A stretch of 64,000 nucleotides of DNA from Acidobacteriota bacterium (GTDB lineage: Bacteria; Acidobacteriota; Blastocatellia; Pyrinomonadales; Pyrinomonadaceae), in contig JADJBB010000025.1 in the NCBI GenBank assembly GCA_016703965.1, forward strand, positions 124,001 through 188,000, in the 5' to 3' direction. The position numbers and the translations under genes were made by a program. Under the pieces are notes generated by a model. It made no database searches and was not told the origin of the DNA. It saw only the letters and a list, made by a program, of their open reading frames with translations. Positions within the stretch are counted from its first letter, which is position 1, and each line of letters starts with the position of its first letter. Positions 15,412 through 24,039 of this stretch are shown piece after piece.

Positions 15412-17664
15412 CTACTTTATCTCGAAATTCCGTATCTCCGTTGCCTGTTGAGCCGCGAGTTGGTCTTTCTGAGCGGCGAGTGATTTTCGTTCTTTTTCCA
15501 TCTCCTCGAGCCGCGTTTCCTGTTCTCCGGCTTTTGCGATGTAGCGGGCGATCAGGGTTTTGGCTTCGGGGGTTTTGGCGAGAGCCTCGATGTTTTCGCG
15601 GAGCCGCTTTTGGTCGGCTTCGATCTTTTCGACCTCATCGTCAAAGGTGGCGAGCCGGCGGTCGATCTCGGCGATCTGGGAACGGATGTCGATGATCTTC
15701 TCTAACCGGGCACGCGTAGCTTCGTCGATATATCTGCGATTGACGAAGAGAATGAGGTCCGTTTTTTGCAGATTTGCCAACTGATAGCTGTCCATCAAAG
15801 GCTGACGGACCGCGATCTTCAGCTTCTTGTCCTCAAAGGCACCAAGCTCGACGCGAAATCGATAATATCGCTGCGTCGTATAATCCGGTTTAGGCGAATC
15901 TTCAGACAGCTCCCAGCCGTTGCGTATCGGGTATTCGATATAGACGGTCTTTTTGCGGTCGGTCTGGTTCGTGATCTCGTAGGTTTTCTGCTCGCCCTGG
16001 AAATAATGAACCTGCAGAACACCGTTGACCGCCTTGATCAATTTCGCGGGCTCGCGGTTTCCTTCGTTTCTGACTACGACATTTGTGCCAAGGTCGAGAG
16101 CGAACGAGACGAGCCGCTGTTCTTTTGGCTTCAGACGTTCCATCAAAGCTTCGCCGGCGTAAGCGTTGCCGTCCAATACCGTCAGGCTGCCGCTCTCGAG
16201 CGTGAGATTTGTCGTATTCTTGAGCAAAACGCCGCTGAACGGGCGATCCGTCCGAACCGATTCGTTATAGACCGCAACCCGCTCGCCGTCCATCTTTGTC
16301 TGGACGATCGGGATCAGTGCCGAACGGTTTCGGTTGACTGTCACGGGCTGCTCGATGCGGTATTCGAAAAGATCGCCGATCTCCGAACCGCTTGCTGCGG
16401 CGGAGATGCCGGAATTCGCGCTTATCAGAGCATCGCTAACCCTGGTTTGGCTGAGTGCCAAAATACCGGATCGGAAATTGGTTGTTTCCTGACCGTCCAC
16501 AAGGTAGGTATTTTCCGCACCGCTTGCGCCATCAATAGAAACATTACTCTGGGTCCCGGGCGTCATCATCAATTGACTTTGAAAACTTCGGCCGTTTAGC
16601 GGCAGTTGCTGGATCTGCCGCGCCGTAATTGCATTGCCAACACTTGCGTCAGCTGTATTTGCTGCACCTCTGCCACTGCCACTGCCGCTGCCCATTCCGC
16701 TCTGCGGCTCATAGATCTGTGGCTGCAATTGTAGATCAGACGGTGTTGGGATCACCGGACGATATCGATAAAAAGGCTTTTGCAAATTCTGGATGAAAGA
16801 GATCGGCGAGCCTGAGACGAGCGACATCTGCACGCCCGTCCAATCCTCTTCACTCACGTTGTCGACGATCGCCCAGCCCTGGAAGAACGGTTTGCCTTCG
16901 GCGTCGAGGACAACGCGATAGGTGGTTTTCCAGATCGGGGCGGCTATGGTGTACGAGACGACCATTTCGCGTTGCCCCGTGCCCTGCGATGTGACCGTGA
17001 TCGTCTTGGCATCGAGCCGCCGGGCCGAAGCCGTTGCGTTGGCAAATTCGTTAATGTCACGCCGCGTTCCGTCCTCGATCAGCTTCACGCTTTTGACGTC
17101 CGCGAGGTCAAAGCTCGATATTTCGCCGCTTTCCGAAGCGATCACCAGCACGCTCGTTATCTGCGTTTCCTTATCGGTCTTGATGGTCTTGCGTTCGATC
17201 GTCAGGATCGAACCGGTCGCGGTGCCCTTGGTTGAGGCGACGACGACCTTGGCACCCTGCAATTGCGACAGCACCGACGAGATCCCGCCGCCATCGCCCG
17301 AAACCGGACTGACCGAAAACGGTATCTCCGCCATCCGCGACGAGATCGGCGCCGACGAATTATAACTGACCGCCCCGATCTTGCCCTGACCGAGGTCGAG
17401 CACAACCATTGATTTCAAAACATCATCGACCTGCGACTGTTTGAACGACAGATTGACCTCGGCATTTCCCGATACAAACCCGCGACGCTCGATGTACGCC
17501 ACGCCATTCGAGTACAAAATAACCCGCCGAATCGGCAGCTGATTCGCCGCCTCAGCCGGGCGTTTTGTTTCCGGAATCGCCGTAACCCGTTTATTACGAG
17601 CTACTTGCATAAACCCGCTCAGCGGACACACTAATACCAACAGGAGAACGATCAATTTCTTCAT
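15412..17664 (-). CDS. secreted DUF4139 protein with TonB-plug-like cassette (paralogue A)
   Basis: 750 residues with a signal peptide (about 1-20). Residues 41-320 and 418-650 form a DUF4139 protein (IRRVILYSNGVAYIERRG, SYTIAAPIWKTTYRVVLD, GWAIVDNVSEEDW, SLVSGSPISFI, LFEYRIEQPVTV), related to mucoidy-inhibitor-like proteins. The C-terminal 650-745 is coiled coil. Between QSG (323) and SGISAAASGS (418) sits a foreign-looking segment: a Gly/Ser linker, then ITARQIQQLPLNGRSFQSQL and TYLVDGQETTNFRSG. These are motifs of the plug domain of Oar-type TonB-dependent receptors. The paralogue at 19118-21304 has a different plug-like segment at the same site. The function is unknown; an envelope role is inferred from the signal peptide. 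Confidence 0.85.
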   Translation of the reverse strand: MKKLIVLLLVLVCPLSGFMQVARNKRVTAIPETKRPAEAANQLPIRRVILYSNGVAYIERRGFVSGNAEVNLSFKQSQVDDVLKSMVVLDLGQGKIGAVSYNSSAPISSRMAEIPFSVSPVSGDGGGISSVLSQLQGAKVVVASTKGTATGSILTIERKTIKTDKETQITSVLVIASESGEISSFDLADVKSVKLIEDGTRRDINEFANATASARRLDAKTITVTSQGTGQREMVVSYTIAAPIWKTTYRVVLDAEGKPFFQGWAIVDNVSEEDWTGVQMSLVSGSPISFIQNLQKPFYRYRPVIPTPSDLQLQPQIYEPQSGMGSGSGSGRGAANTADASVGNAITARQIQQLPLNGRSFQSQLMMTPGTQSNVSIDGASGAENTYLVDGQETTNFRSGILALSQTRVSDALISANSGISAAASGSEIGDLFEYRIEQPVTVNRNRSALIPIVQTKMDGERVAVYNESVRTDRPFSGVLLKNTTNLTLESGSLTVLDGNAYAGEALMERLKPKEQRLVSFALDLGTNVVVRNEGNREPAKLIKAVNGVLQVHYFQGEQKTYEITNQTDRKKTVYIEYPIRNGWELSEDSPKPDYTTQRYYRFRVELGAFEDKKLKIAVRQPLMDSYQLANLQKTDLILFVNRRYIDEATRARLEKIIDIRSQIAEIDRRLATFDDEVEKIEADQKRLRENIEALAKTPEAKTLIARYIAKAGEQETRLEEMEKERKSLAAQKDQLAAQQATEIRNFEIK

Positions 17665-17823
17665 TTTTCTAAGTCCTTATTTGGAGAATCTGGTTAAAAC
17701 TTAACCTTACAGATGTATTGAACGCGCGGATTGGTTGCTTTTTGCACAAGTTCAAGAAGCTCTGAATAAGGATGTAAAAAATCGAGATGTAGGCTATACT
17801 TTAGCTTCAGTTTTCGCACTCTC

Positions 17824-18504
17824 ATGAATATATTACGCATTTTCCTTCGCTGTTCGGTTTTGATTTGTTGCTTTACCATAGGAGCATTTACTCAGGATCA
17901 GATATTAACAAACTCTGATTTGCTAGCCCTGACCAAGGCGGGGTTATCTGCGGAGGTCATTATAGCCAAGATTAAAAGCAGTGCGGGGAAATATGATACA
18001 TCGACGGAAAAACTAAAAGAACTAAAAGACGCGGGTGTTGCTGATGCTGTTATTTTGGCAGTTGTTGAGAACCCATTAGGAAAGTCTACCCAAGCGATAG
18101 CTGGCGATGAGAATATTATCCCCGGCGAGAACCAAGCGGTCGTATATATTTATCGAAGAAAGGAGTTTTCGACCCGTAACCTGCAGCCGTCGGTTTTTAT
18201 AGACGACGACAAGGAAGTTGCTCGAATTGATGATGGGAAATTCTTTATTCTTAAGTTTGATCCGGGTAAACACAAAATATACGTCAACAAGGGATTTTCG
18301 GGGGCGGCAATTGACATGAAAGCTGGGCGACGTTATTTTTTTCGCGTTACGTATAAACCTGGCTTTTGGAAAGCGAGGGGTGAAATGGAGTTTGTTCCCT
18401 ACGAACAGGGAACTTTAGAAGTCGCAAATATGGAGCCACTCGAAGAGAAGTGGATAAAGGATAAATCTCGTGTTTTTGTAATGGTTTCTAAACCAAAGAA
18501 TTAG
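17824..18504 (+). CDS. secreted DUF2846-domain protein
   Basis: 226 residues with a signal peptide (about 1-23, GAFTQ). An N-terminal module LTNSDLLALTKAGLSAEVIIAKIKSS...LKDAGVADAVILAVVE (about 28-85) is common in secreted acidobacterial proteins. The C-terminal half (about 100-200) is a DUF2846-like beta domain (VVYIYRRKEF, PSVFIDDDKEVARIDDGKFF, PGKHKIYV, RYFFRVTYKPG). The stretch 17824-18500 is more AT-rich than its neighbours, which may indicate more recent acquisition. It is divergent from the DUF4139 gene; the 160-base gap contains TATACT at about 17798 as a possible -10 element. Its biochemical role is not known. Confidence 0.75.
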   Translation: MNILRIFLRCSVLICCFTIGAFTQDQILTNSDLLALTKAGLSAEVIIAKIKSSAGKYDTSTEKLKELKDAGVADAVILAVVENPLGKSTQAIAGDENIIPGENQAVVYIYRRKEFSTRNLQPSVFIDDDKEVARIDDGKFFILKFDPGKHKIYVNKGFSGAAIDMKAGRRYFFRVTYKPGFWKARGEMEFVPYEQGTLEVANMEPLEEKWIKDKSRVFVMVSKPKN

Positions 18505-18698
18505 TTCTTCGAGGAGTAAGAGTTTGCCCTAGTACTTACCGAACTCTTTACGGCAACCCACCAATAATATGTTATGGACTAGATTCTTATCATCTAGCTT
18601 TTTTGTTGCGCGGTTTTCTTCGAAATCTTGACATTTCCAATAACCAGGCGTAAACCTAAACCTGAAAGCAAAATCCATTTTTCTAAAGGAGGCTACAT

Positions 18699-19103
18699 AT
18701 GAAGCGGAATATCTTGGCATTGGCAGCAGGGTTGGTGACGGCGTGGGCAATAATCGTGATCGACAAATTGATCGCCATCGGCGGCTGGCCCACTGGCAGT
18801 GCGCTCGAATTTATGACCCGGAACGAGATCACGGCGTACTTTAGCTCGCAGCCTCTGCCGTTTTACATGACGCTGTTGATCGGTTCGGTCCTCGGCGGAT
18901 TTTTTGGCAGCTACATCGCATCGAACATGAGTCGCCGCGAGAATCGGGGTTTCGCGATGCCGCTGGTCGTCGCCGTATTTTTGATCCTGGGAGCGATGGT
19001 TAATTTCTTCGTGCTTTTCCCGGGCCAGCCGGTCTGGCTGATGGTCGCGACGATCGGGCTTTATCTTCCGGTCACGCTGCTGGCGAGAAAGCTGGCTTAC
19101 TAG
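18699..19103 (+). CDS. small four-helix membrane protein
   Basis: 134 residues with four hydrophobic segments (about 4-24, 48-70, 82-104, 108-130) and no recognised catalytic motif. A strong ribosome binding site AAAGGAGG precedes the ATG by seven bases. The gap upstream (18505-18698) shows TTGACA at about 18628 as a possible -35 but no clear -10, and otherwise nothing recognisable. It is convergent with a DUF4139 gene 14 bases away. The family is not recognised. Confidence 0.65.
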   Translation: MKRNILALAAGLVTAWAIIVIDKLIAIGGWPTGSALEFMTRNEITAYFSSQPLPFYMTLLIGSVLGGFFGSYIASNMSRRENRGFAMPLVVAVFLILGAMVNFFVLFPGQPVWLMVATIGLYLPVTLLARKLAY

Positions 19104-19117
19104 CCCGTTGATCAAAT

Positions 19118-21304
19118 TCAAAAACCCTTGATCGCCGCCGCCAGGTCGCGGCGTAGTTGTTCTTTTTGCTCTGTTAGAGCCTTTTTCTCCTTGTCAATTG
19201 TCTCGATCCGCGTTTCCTGATCGTTCGCTTTCGCGATGTAGCGGGTGATCAGTGTTTTTGCTTCGGGCGTTTTGGCCAGAGACTCAATATTTTCCCGTAA
19301 ACGTGCCTGATCGCTCGCGATCTGGGCGATCTCGGTTAACAAACCATTTAACTTTGCGTCCACTTCGGCGATCCGGAAGCGAATTTCTACGATCGCTTCG
19401 AGCTTGGCCTTCGTTGCGGCGTCGATCGAGCGGTTTCGCGCAAACAGATCTATCTGATCTCGCGAGATGTTGTCGAGGCGATAGCTTTCGAGCAGCGGCT
19501 GTTGAAACGATATCGTAAATTTCTTTTCCTGAAATTTTTCGAGCGGAACGCGAAACCGATAAAAATTCTGCGTTACGCTTTCAGGTTTGGGCGAATCGGC
19601 GGACGGCTCCCAGCCTTTGCGGATGGGGAATTCAATATAAAGCACCTTTGGCCGGTCGCTCTGGTTCGCGATCTCGTAAGTCTTGGTTTCGGCCCGGAAC
19701 GAATGGATCTGAAAAATGCCATCGACGGCTTTGATCATACTCGTCGGTTCACGGCTGCCTTCGTTGCGGACGGTAATTCGGGTGCCGAGATCGAGGGCGA
19801 ATGATATCAGGCGTTCTTCTTTTGGTTTTAGCCGTTCCATCAACGCCTCGCCCGCATAGGCGTTTCCGTCGAGCACGGTCAAACTTCCATTTTCGAATGT
19901 GAGATCTGTCGTATTCTTGAGAAGCACGCCGCTCAGCGGGCGATCTGCACGAACCGCCTCGTTATAGACCGCAACTCGTTCGCCATCCATCTTTGTTTGA
20001 ACTATCGGGATCAACGCCGACCGGTTACGTTCGACCGTGGTCGGCTGTTCGATCCGATATTCGAACAGATCGCCGATGTCCGAACCTTTGGCGGCGGCCG
20101 TGATGCCGGATCGTCCGCTCGTAAGGGCATTGCTGACAGGCGATAACTGTCCGCCAGTAAAGCCGTCGATATATATTTGACCGCCGTTCGATCCGGCTGA
20201 CGCTCCGACCAGTGCTTTGAGATTGTGTTGTAGCTCATCCGGATCACTTGGCAATGCCTCGATATCTCGATCCTTAAGTACCGTTTTGTCCATATTCGCC
20301 TCGATCTCATTCGACATACGACGACCGTTAATGGGCAACGTGCCGCTCTGCGGTTCGTAAACCTGAGGCCGTAGTTGCAGATCGGCGGGCGTCGGAACAA
20401 CCGGGCGATATCGGTAGAACGGCTTTTGCAGATTCTGGATGAACGAGATCGGCGAACCGGAAACCAGCGACATCTGAACGTCGCGCCAGTCTTCGTCGCT
20501 TACGTTGTCAACGATGGCCCAGCCCTGGAAGAACGGTTTGCCTTCGTCGTCCATGACCACGCGATATGTGGTTTTCCAAATCGGGGCGGCGATCGTATAG
20601 CTGACGACCATTTCACGGCGACCAGTGCCTTGCGAGGTCACAGTGATGGTCTTTGCGTCGAGCCGGCGTGCCGATGCCGTGGCGATGGCAAATTCGTTGA
20701 TATCTTTTTTAGTACCGTCATCAAGCAGCTTTACGCTCCGGACCTCGTTCAGGTCATAGCTCGATATTTCGCCGCTCTCCGACGCGATGACGAGCACGCT
20801 CGTGAATTTCGTTTCCTTGTCACTCGTGATCTGCTTTCGTTCCACGGTCAGTATCGATCCGGTCGCGCTCCCTTTTGTTGAGGCGACCAGGACCTTTGCC
20901 CCCTGCAGTTGTGAGAGGACGGATGAGATCCCGCTTCCGTCGTCAGAGACCGGAGTGACCGAAAACGGAATCTCTGACATTGTCGATGAGGTCGGAGCCG
21001 ACGAATTGTAGCTCACCGCACCGATCTTCCCCTGGCCGAGGTCGAGGACGACCATCGATTTCAGGACGTCATCGACCTGCGATTGCTTAAAGGGAAGTTC
21101 GATCTCCGCGTTGCCGCTCACGAATCCCCGCCGCTCGATATATGCGACACCATTCGAATAGAGAACAACACGCCGGATGGGCAGGGAAGCGGCAGCGTTC
21201 TGATTTTGAGCGGCGGGAGCCGAAACTGCCCGCCGTGCTACCGTCTGGCCGTTAACCGTTAAGAAAAATGATGCAACGAGTAAAGAGAGAACGATATTCT
21301 TCAT
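19118..21304 (-). CDS. secreted DUF4139 protein with TonB-plug-like cassette (paralogue B)
   Basis: 728 residues counted from the ATG at 21304, which follows AAGGAAG; an open frame to 21340 is less likely. Signal peptide, DUF4139 body and C-terminal coiled coil match paralogue A closely. Between QSG and SGITAAAKGS lies a cassette (about 322-398 of the mature numbering used here) that differs completely from A: TVLKDRDIEALPSDPDELQ and GGQIYIDGFTGGQL. This is nearly the same as residues 136-181 of the TonB-dependent receptor at 60597-63593. The insertion therefore looks like a plug fragment copied from a receptor gene. The role is unknown; an envelope location is inferred. Confidence 0.85.
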   Translation of the reverse strand: MKNIVLSLLVASFFLTVNGQTVARRAVSAPAAQNQNAAASLPIRRVVLYSNGVAYIERRGFVSGNAEIELPFKQSQVDDVLKSMVVLDLGQGKIGAVSYNSSAPTSSTMSEIPFSVTPVSDDGSGISSVLSQLQGAKVLVASTKGSATGSILTVERKQITSDKETKFTSVLVIASESGEISSYDLNEVRSVKLLDDGTKKDINEFAIATASARRLDAKTITVTSQGTGRREMVVSYTIAAPIWKTTYRVVMDDEGKPFFQGWAIVDNVSDEDWRDVQMSLVSGSPISFIQNLQKPFYRYRPVVPTPADLQLRPQVYEPQSGTLPINGRRMSNEIEANMDKTVLKDRDIEALPSDPDELQHNLKALVGASAGSNGGQIYIDGFTGGQLSPVSNALTSGRSGITAAAKGSDIGDLFEYRIEQPTTVERNRSALIPIVQTKMDGERVAVYNEAVRADRPLSGVLLKNTTDLTFENGSLTVLDGNAYAGEALMERLKPKEERLISFALDLGTRITVRNEGSREPTSMIKAVDGIFQIHSFRAETKTYEIANQSDRPKVLYIEFPIRKGWEPSADSPKPESVTQNFYRFRVPLEKFQEKKFTISFQQPLLESYRLDNISRDQIDLFARNRSIDAATKAKLEAIVEIRFRIAEVDAKLNGLLTEIAQIASDQARLRENIESLAKTPEAKTLITRYIAKANDQETRIETIDKEKKALTEQKEQLRRDLAAAIKGF

Positions 21305-21405
21305 ATGATCTGCTTCCTTTTGTGTTTGATTTCGGGGCATCCCGTAACAGGAAGCTTATGGCAGAAAACTCGTAGTTTTTGTCGTTCCTCGGTAAACTTT
21401 TGTCA

Positions 21406-21834
21406 TCATTCGTCAGGAGGTAGTTTGTATCGGGCGAAAGATCGGCGTTTGTCTATTTTTCGTACCGTTTTTAGGTCGAGCAGGAGCATCGGTTTCTGGT
21501 CGTAGAGCACTTTTTGGATGCTGGTGAAGACGAGTGTGCGATTTATGGAAATGCCGAATTGGCTTATCATTCGCTGGGCCCGAACGATCCGCTGGCGTTT
21601 GCCGCGCCCGTAGCGGCGGACGCGGAAGAAATTGCGGTCGATGGCGACCGGATATTTTATCCCGATCAGGCTGCGTTCTTCGTCATACAGCAGGGTTACG
21701 TTCGCGGTCTCGCCCAGCCAACGCCACGCCGCCGGATTGATGACAAATTCGCCGCGGCGGTTCAGCGAAACGTATAGACGCTCGGGTTTCCCAAGCGGCA
21801 GCGGGCGGGCCAGTGCTATCTGCCAACCGCTCAT
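21406..21834 (-). CDS. 142-residue protein of unknown function (second of an overlapping pair)
   Basis: Its start overlaps the stop of the upstream gene by four bases (ATGA at 21831-21834), so the two are translationally coupled. It shares a plan with that partner: a basic soluble protein with SLNRRGEFVINPAAWRWLG followed by VTLLYDEERSLIGIKYP. The partner has TINRDGLIYMNAKAYNAF followed by VELYYNRDRDSIALVP. This looks like an ancient tandem duplication. The beta-hairpin pattern recalls AbrB/MraZ-type swapped hairpins, but only loosely. The C-terminal half is rich in Arg and Lys (RVRRYGRGKRQR), which would fit nucleic-acid binding. No function is claimed. Confidence 0.65.
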   Translation of the reverse strand: MSGWQIALARPLPLGKPERLYVSLNRRGEFVINPAAWRWLGETANVTLLYDEERSLIGIKYPVAIDRNFFRVRRYGRGKRQRIVRAQRMISQFGISINRTLVFTSIQKVLYDQKPMLLLDLKTVRKIDKRRSFARYKLPPDE

Positions 21835-22259
21835 GACTTCCCATTCTTACGCTTCGCATCGGATTTCCACGGTTTGCGTTCGAGTCGGGCGACCGAGACC
21901 GTATCGCGAAGATCAAGGATCATATGGCCCTCGTTCGTGATCTCGGGACGGGAAAATCTTTCGGTGAAGTTGATCTTGATCCTATGATGCCCGGTGAACG
22001 GCGACGCATAGACTATAAACCCACCGCCGCGTTCGATAACCGGAAAGTTGTCATCCGAGCGCGAATCGTCCGGTACGAGAGCTATCGAATCCCGATCCCG
22101 ATTGTAGTAAAGCTCCACTTTCTGCGGCCGGTTAAATGCATTGTAGGCCTTTGCGTTCATATAAATGAGCCCGTCGCGATTGATAGTGACCCGAAGCCGC
22201 ACGTCGGATTTCGGAGTCGGCCCACCGCGAAATTTTTCCCATTGTCTGTCTAGTGGCAT
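21831..22259 (-). CDS. 142-residue protein of unknown function (first of an overlapping pair)
   Basis: The start is set at the ATG at 22259, which follows a GGGAGA stretch; an open frame to 22469 would translate a repeat element. The protein has MPLDRQWEKFRGG, VRLRVTINRDGLIYMNAKAYNAF, VELYYNRDRDSIALVPDD and a basic C-terminus. It is homologous in plan and equal in length to the next gene, with which it overlaps by four bases. Expression probably starts in the AT-rich stretch 22265-22325. It could be a regulatory or DNA-binding pair, but this is inference from charge and pattern only. Confidence 0.65.
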   Translation of the reverse strand: MPLDRQWEKFRGGPTPKSDVRLRVTINRDGLIYMNAKAYNAFNRPQKVELYYNRDRDSIALVPDDSRSDDNFPVIERGGGFIVYASPFTGHHRIKINFTERFSRPEITNEGHMILDLRDTVSVARLERKPWKSDAKRKNGKS

Positions 22260-22292
22260 AGTTTGTATTTTCTCCCTTAAATAAAAAGATGT

Positions 22293-22325
22293 ATTATAGA
22301 TAGCACAATATGTCATAAAAGTCAA
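22293..22325 (-). promoter_or_regulatory. possible promoter of the paired 142-residue genes
   Basis: On the minus strand TTGACT (22325-22320) and TATAAT (22298-22293) occur in a locally AT-rich tract, but 21 bases apart, which is too long for a standard promoter. Confidence 0.3.
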
Positions 22326-22380
22326 GAGAAATTTTCGCTCCGTTGGAACGCCGGTTGGGAAGTAAGGTTTTGCGGTCAGA

Positions 22381-22487
22381 AAATTCTTCCTTTGCGGCCA
22401 CTTTGCGTCTTGGCGTCGTGGCGGGAGATCCGAACCCGGATTCCCGCAAAGTCGCAAAGAAGAACCCAAAGACGCAAAGGAGAATCG
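22381..22487. repeat. imperfect inverted repeat (CTTTGCGTC / GACGCAAAG class)
   Basis: CTTTGCGGCCACTTTGCGTC at the left and CGCAAAGTCGCAAAGAAG...GACGCAAAGG at the right are complementary. The remainder of 22260-22708 contains no convincing gene; an open plus-strand frame at 22343-22729 is only repeat and spacer sequence. Confidence 0.6.
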
Positions 22488-22708
22488 ATTCCAAGCTGGA
22501 TCGGCGTGGCTCCGTTGGCGACTGTGGAACGAGAAATTGTGACTGTAGAAAAACCGGAATATTACCAGCGTGGCGCCGGTGGCGGCGTGTAGAAATAGTG
22601 GTTGAGCGGTCAGGGAAGCGGTCTGTTTTTTGCGTCTTTTTGGTCCGTTATGATAAACCGCAGGTCAGGGGACACACGGCGTTGGTCAGGAGAAGGGACG
22701 CGAAATAC

Positions 22709-22750
22709 AAAAAAGACACGGACCGGTGATGACATCACTGATCCGTGCCT
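22709..22750 (-). terminator. rho-independent terminator of sucC
   Basis: On the minus strand, GGCACGGATCAGTGATG pairs with CATCACCGGTCCGTGTC, followed by T6. Confidence 0.85.
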
Positions 22751-22774
22751 TGATCGCATTGCTGATAAACGCTT

Positions 22775-23935
22775 CTATGCTGCCGCTGCGACCACTTTCT
22801 GAGCGGCATCATTCATGCCTTGAGCGGTGATGATCCCGATGTTCGATTCGGCCAAAACGCGTCGGCCTTCTTCCACATTCGTGCCCTCAAGACGGGCGAC
22901 GATAGGGATCGAAACACCGAGGTTTTTGGCGGCTGCGACCACGCCGTTTGCGACCATATCGCAGCGAACGATCCCGCCGAAAATGTTGATAAGAACGGCT
23001 TTAACGTTTTTGTCGGCAAGCAGGATCTTGAATGCCTGTTCGACGCGTTCCTGCGAAGCACCGCCGCCAACATCAAGAAAATTGGCAGGTTCGCCGCCCG
23101 CGAGTTTAATGATATCCATGGTCGCCATCGCCAGGCCGGCCCCGTTGACCATACAGCCGATGTTGCCGTCGAGCTTGATGTAATTCAGGTCGTACTTCGA
23201 AGCCTCGATCTCAAGCGGTTCTTCCTCAGCCAGATCGCGGAGTTCGAGGAAATCCTTATGGCGGAACATCGCGTTATCATCGAAGGTAACCTTTGCATCC
23301 AGAGCAATTAGGCGATTGTCCTTGGTCAGCAGGAATGGGTTGATCTCGACCAGCGAAGCGTCGATCTTTTCGTACGCATCGTAGAGCGAGAGCATGAATT
23401 TTGAAGCCTGGCCGATCAATTCAGCCGGTATGCCGAGGCCGAAAGCGAGCTTACGAGCCTGAAAACCACGAAGCCCGACCGATGGGTCGATCGTCTCCTT
23501 CAGGATCAACTCAGGCGTTTCCTCGGCCACTTTTTCGATGTCCATACCGCCCTGCGAGGACGCCATGAATACGTTGCGTCCTGTCACGCGGTCGAGCGTT
23601 ATGCCGAGGTAAAACTCTTTATCGATCGGCAATCCTTCCTCGATCAAAAGCGTCTGAACCTTCTGCCCTTCAGGGCCGGTCTGATGCGTAACTAGCTGCA
23701 TCCCAAGGATTTCCGAAGCGAGTTGCTTCGCCTCAGCCGGAGATTTCGCGAGCTTAACACCGCCGCCTTTTCCGCGGCCGCCGGCGTGTATCTGGGCCTT
23801 GACGACGACAACGCCGGTACCGAGTTCGATCGCCGCTGCCTCAGCCTCTTCCGGAGTACGGGCAACGATGCCGCGTGGAACCGGTACGCCGTATTCTTTC
23901 AGAATGGCCTTACCTTGATATTCGTGGATCTTCAT
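22775..23935 (-). CDS. sucC: succinate-CoA ligase (ADP-forming) beta subunit
   Basis: 386 residues, the usual length. SucC is an ATP-grasp protein that, with SucD, converts succinyl-CoA to succinate with substrate-level phosphorylation in the TCA cycle. Family segments: MKIHEYQGKAILKEYGVPVPRG, KAQIHAGGRGKGGGVKLAKS, EINPFLLTKDNRLIALDAKV, GCMVNGAGLAMATMD and NIFGGIVRCDMVANGVV. No sucD gene is adjacent: upstream on the same strand are lipoproteins and pepA. So the subunits are encoded apart, or sucD is elsewhere. It is followed by a clear terminator. Confidence 0.96.
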   Translation of the reverse strand: MKIHEYQGKAILKEYGVPVPRGIVARTPEEAEAAAIELGTGVVVVKAQIHAGGRGKGGGVKLAKSPAEAKQLASEILGMQLVTHQTGPEGQKVQTLLIEEGLPIDKEFYLGITLDRVTGRNVFMASSQGGMDIEKVAEETPELILKETIDPSVGLRGFQARKLAFGLGIPAELIGQASKFMLSLYDAYEKIDASLVEINPFLLTKDNRLIALDAKVTFDDNAMFRHKDFLELRDLAEEEPLEIEASKYDLNYIKLDGNIGCMVNGAGLAMATMDIIKLAGGEPANFLDVGGGASQERVEQAFKILLADKNVKAVLINIFGGIVRCDMVANGVVAAAKNLGVSIPIVARLEGTNVEEGRRVLAESNIGIITAQGMNDAAQKVVAAAA

Positions 23936-23987
23936 AGATTTTCTAATTGGTACGAAAGTAAGAGTTTAGCTTTAGGACAGGCAAAAA

Positions 23988-24014
23988 TCAAAAGGCCGGC
24001 TGATGCCGGCCTTC
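23988..24014 (-). terminator. rho-independent terminator after the lipoprotein gene
   Basis: On the minus strand AAGGCCGGC-ATCA-GCCGGCCTTTT, followed by GATTTTT. The stem is nearly perfect (8-9 bp). Confidence 0.8.
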
Positions 24015-24039
24015 GTTTGCGATGGTCGAAGCTCGCAGG

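Noticed and set aside
15766..16599. Long antisense open frame opposite the DUF4139 gene (paralogue A)
   Set aside because: It is the complement of a well-supported coding frame and has no recognisable domain or ribosome binding site.
17694..17879. 61-codon minus-strand frame in the DUF4139-DUF2846 gap
   Set aside because: It overlaps the start and signal peptide of the DUF2846 gene, is Lys-rich and has no clear ribosome binding site.
22343..22729. Plus-strand open frame of 128 codons
   Set aside because: It runs through an inverted repeat and the antisense of the sucC terminator, has Lys/Arg-rich low-complexity content, and shows no domain.
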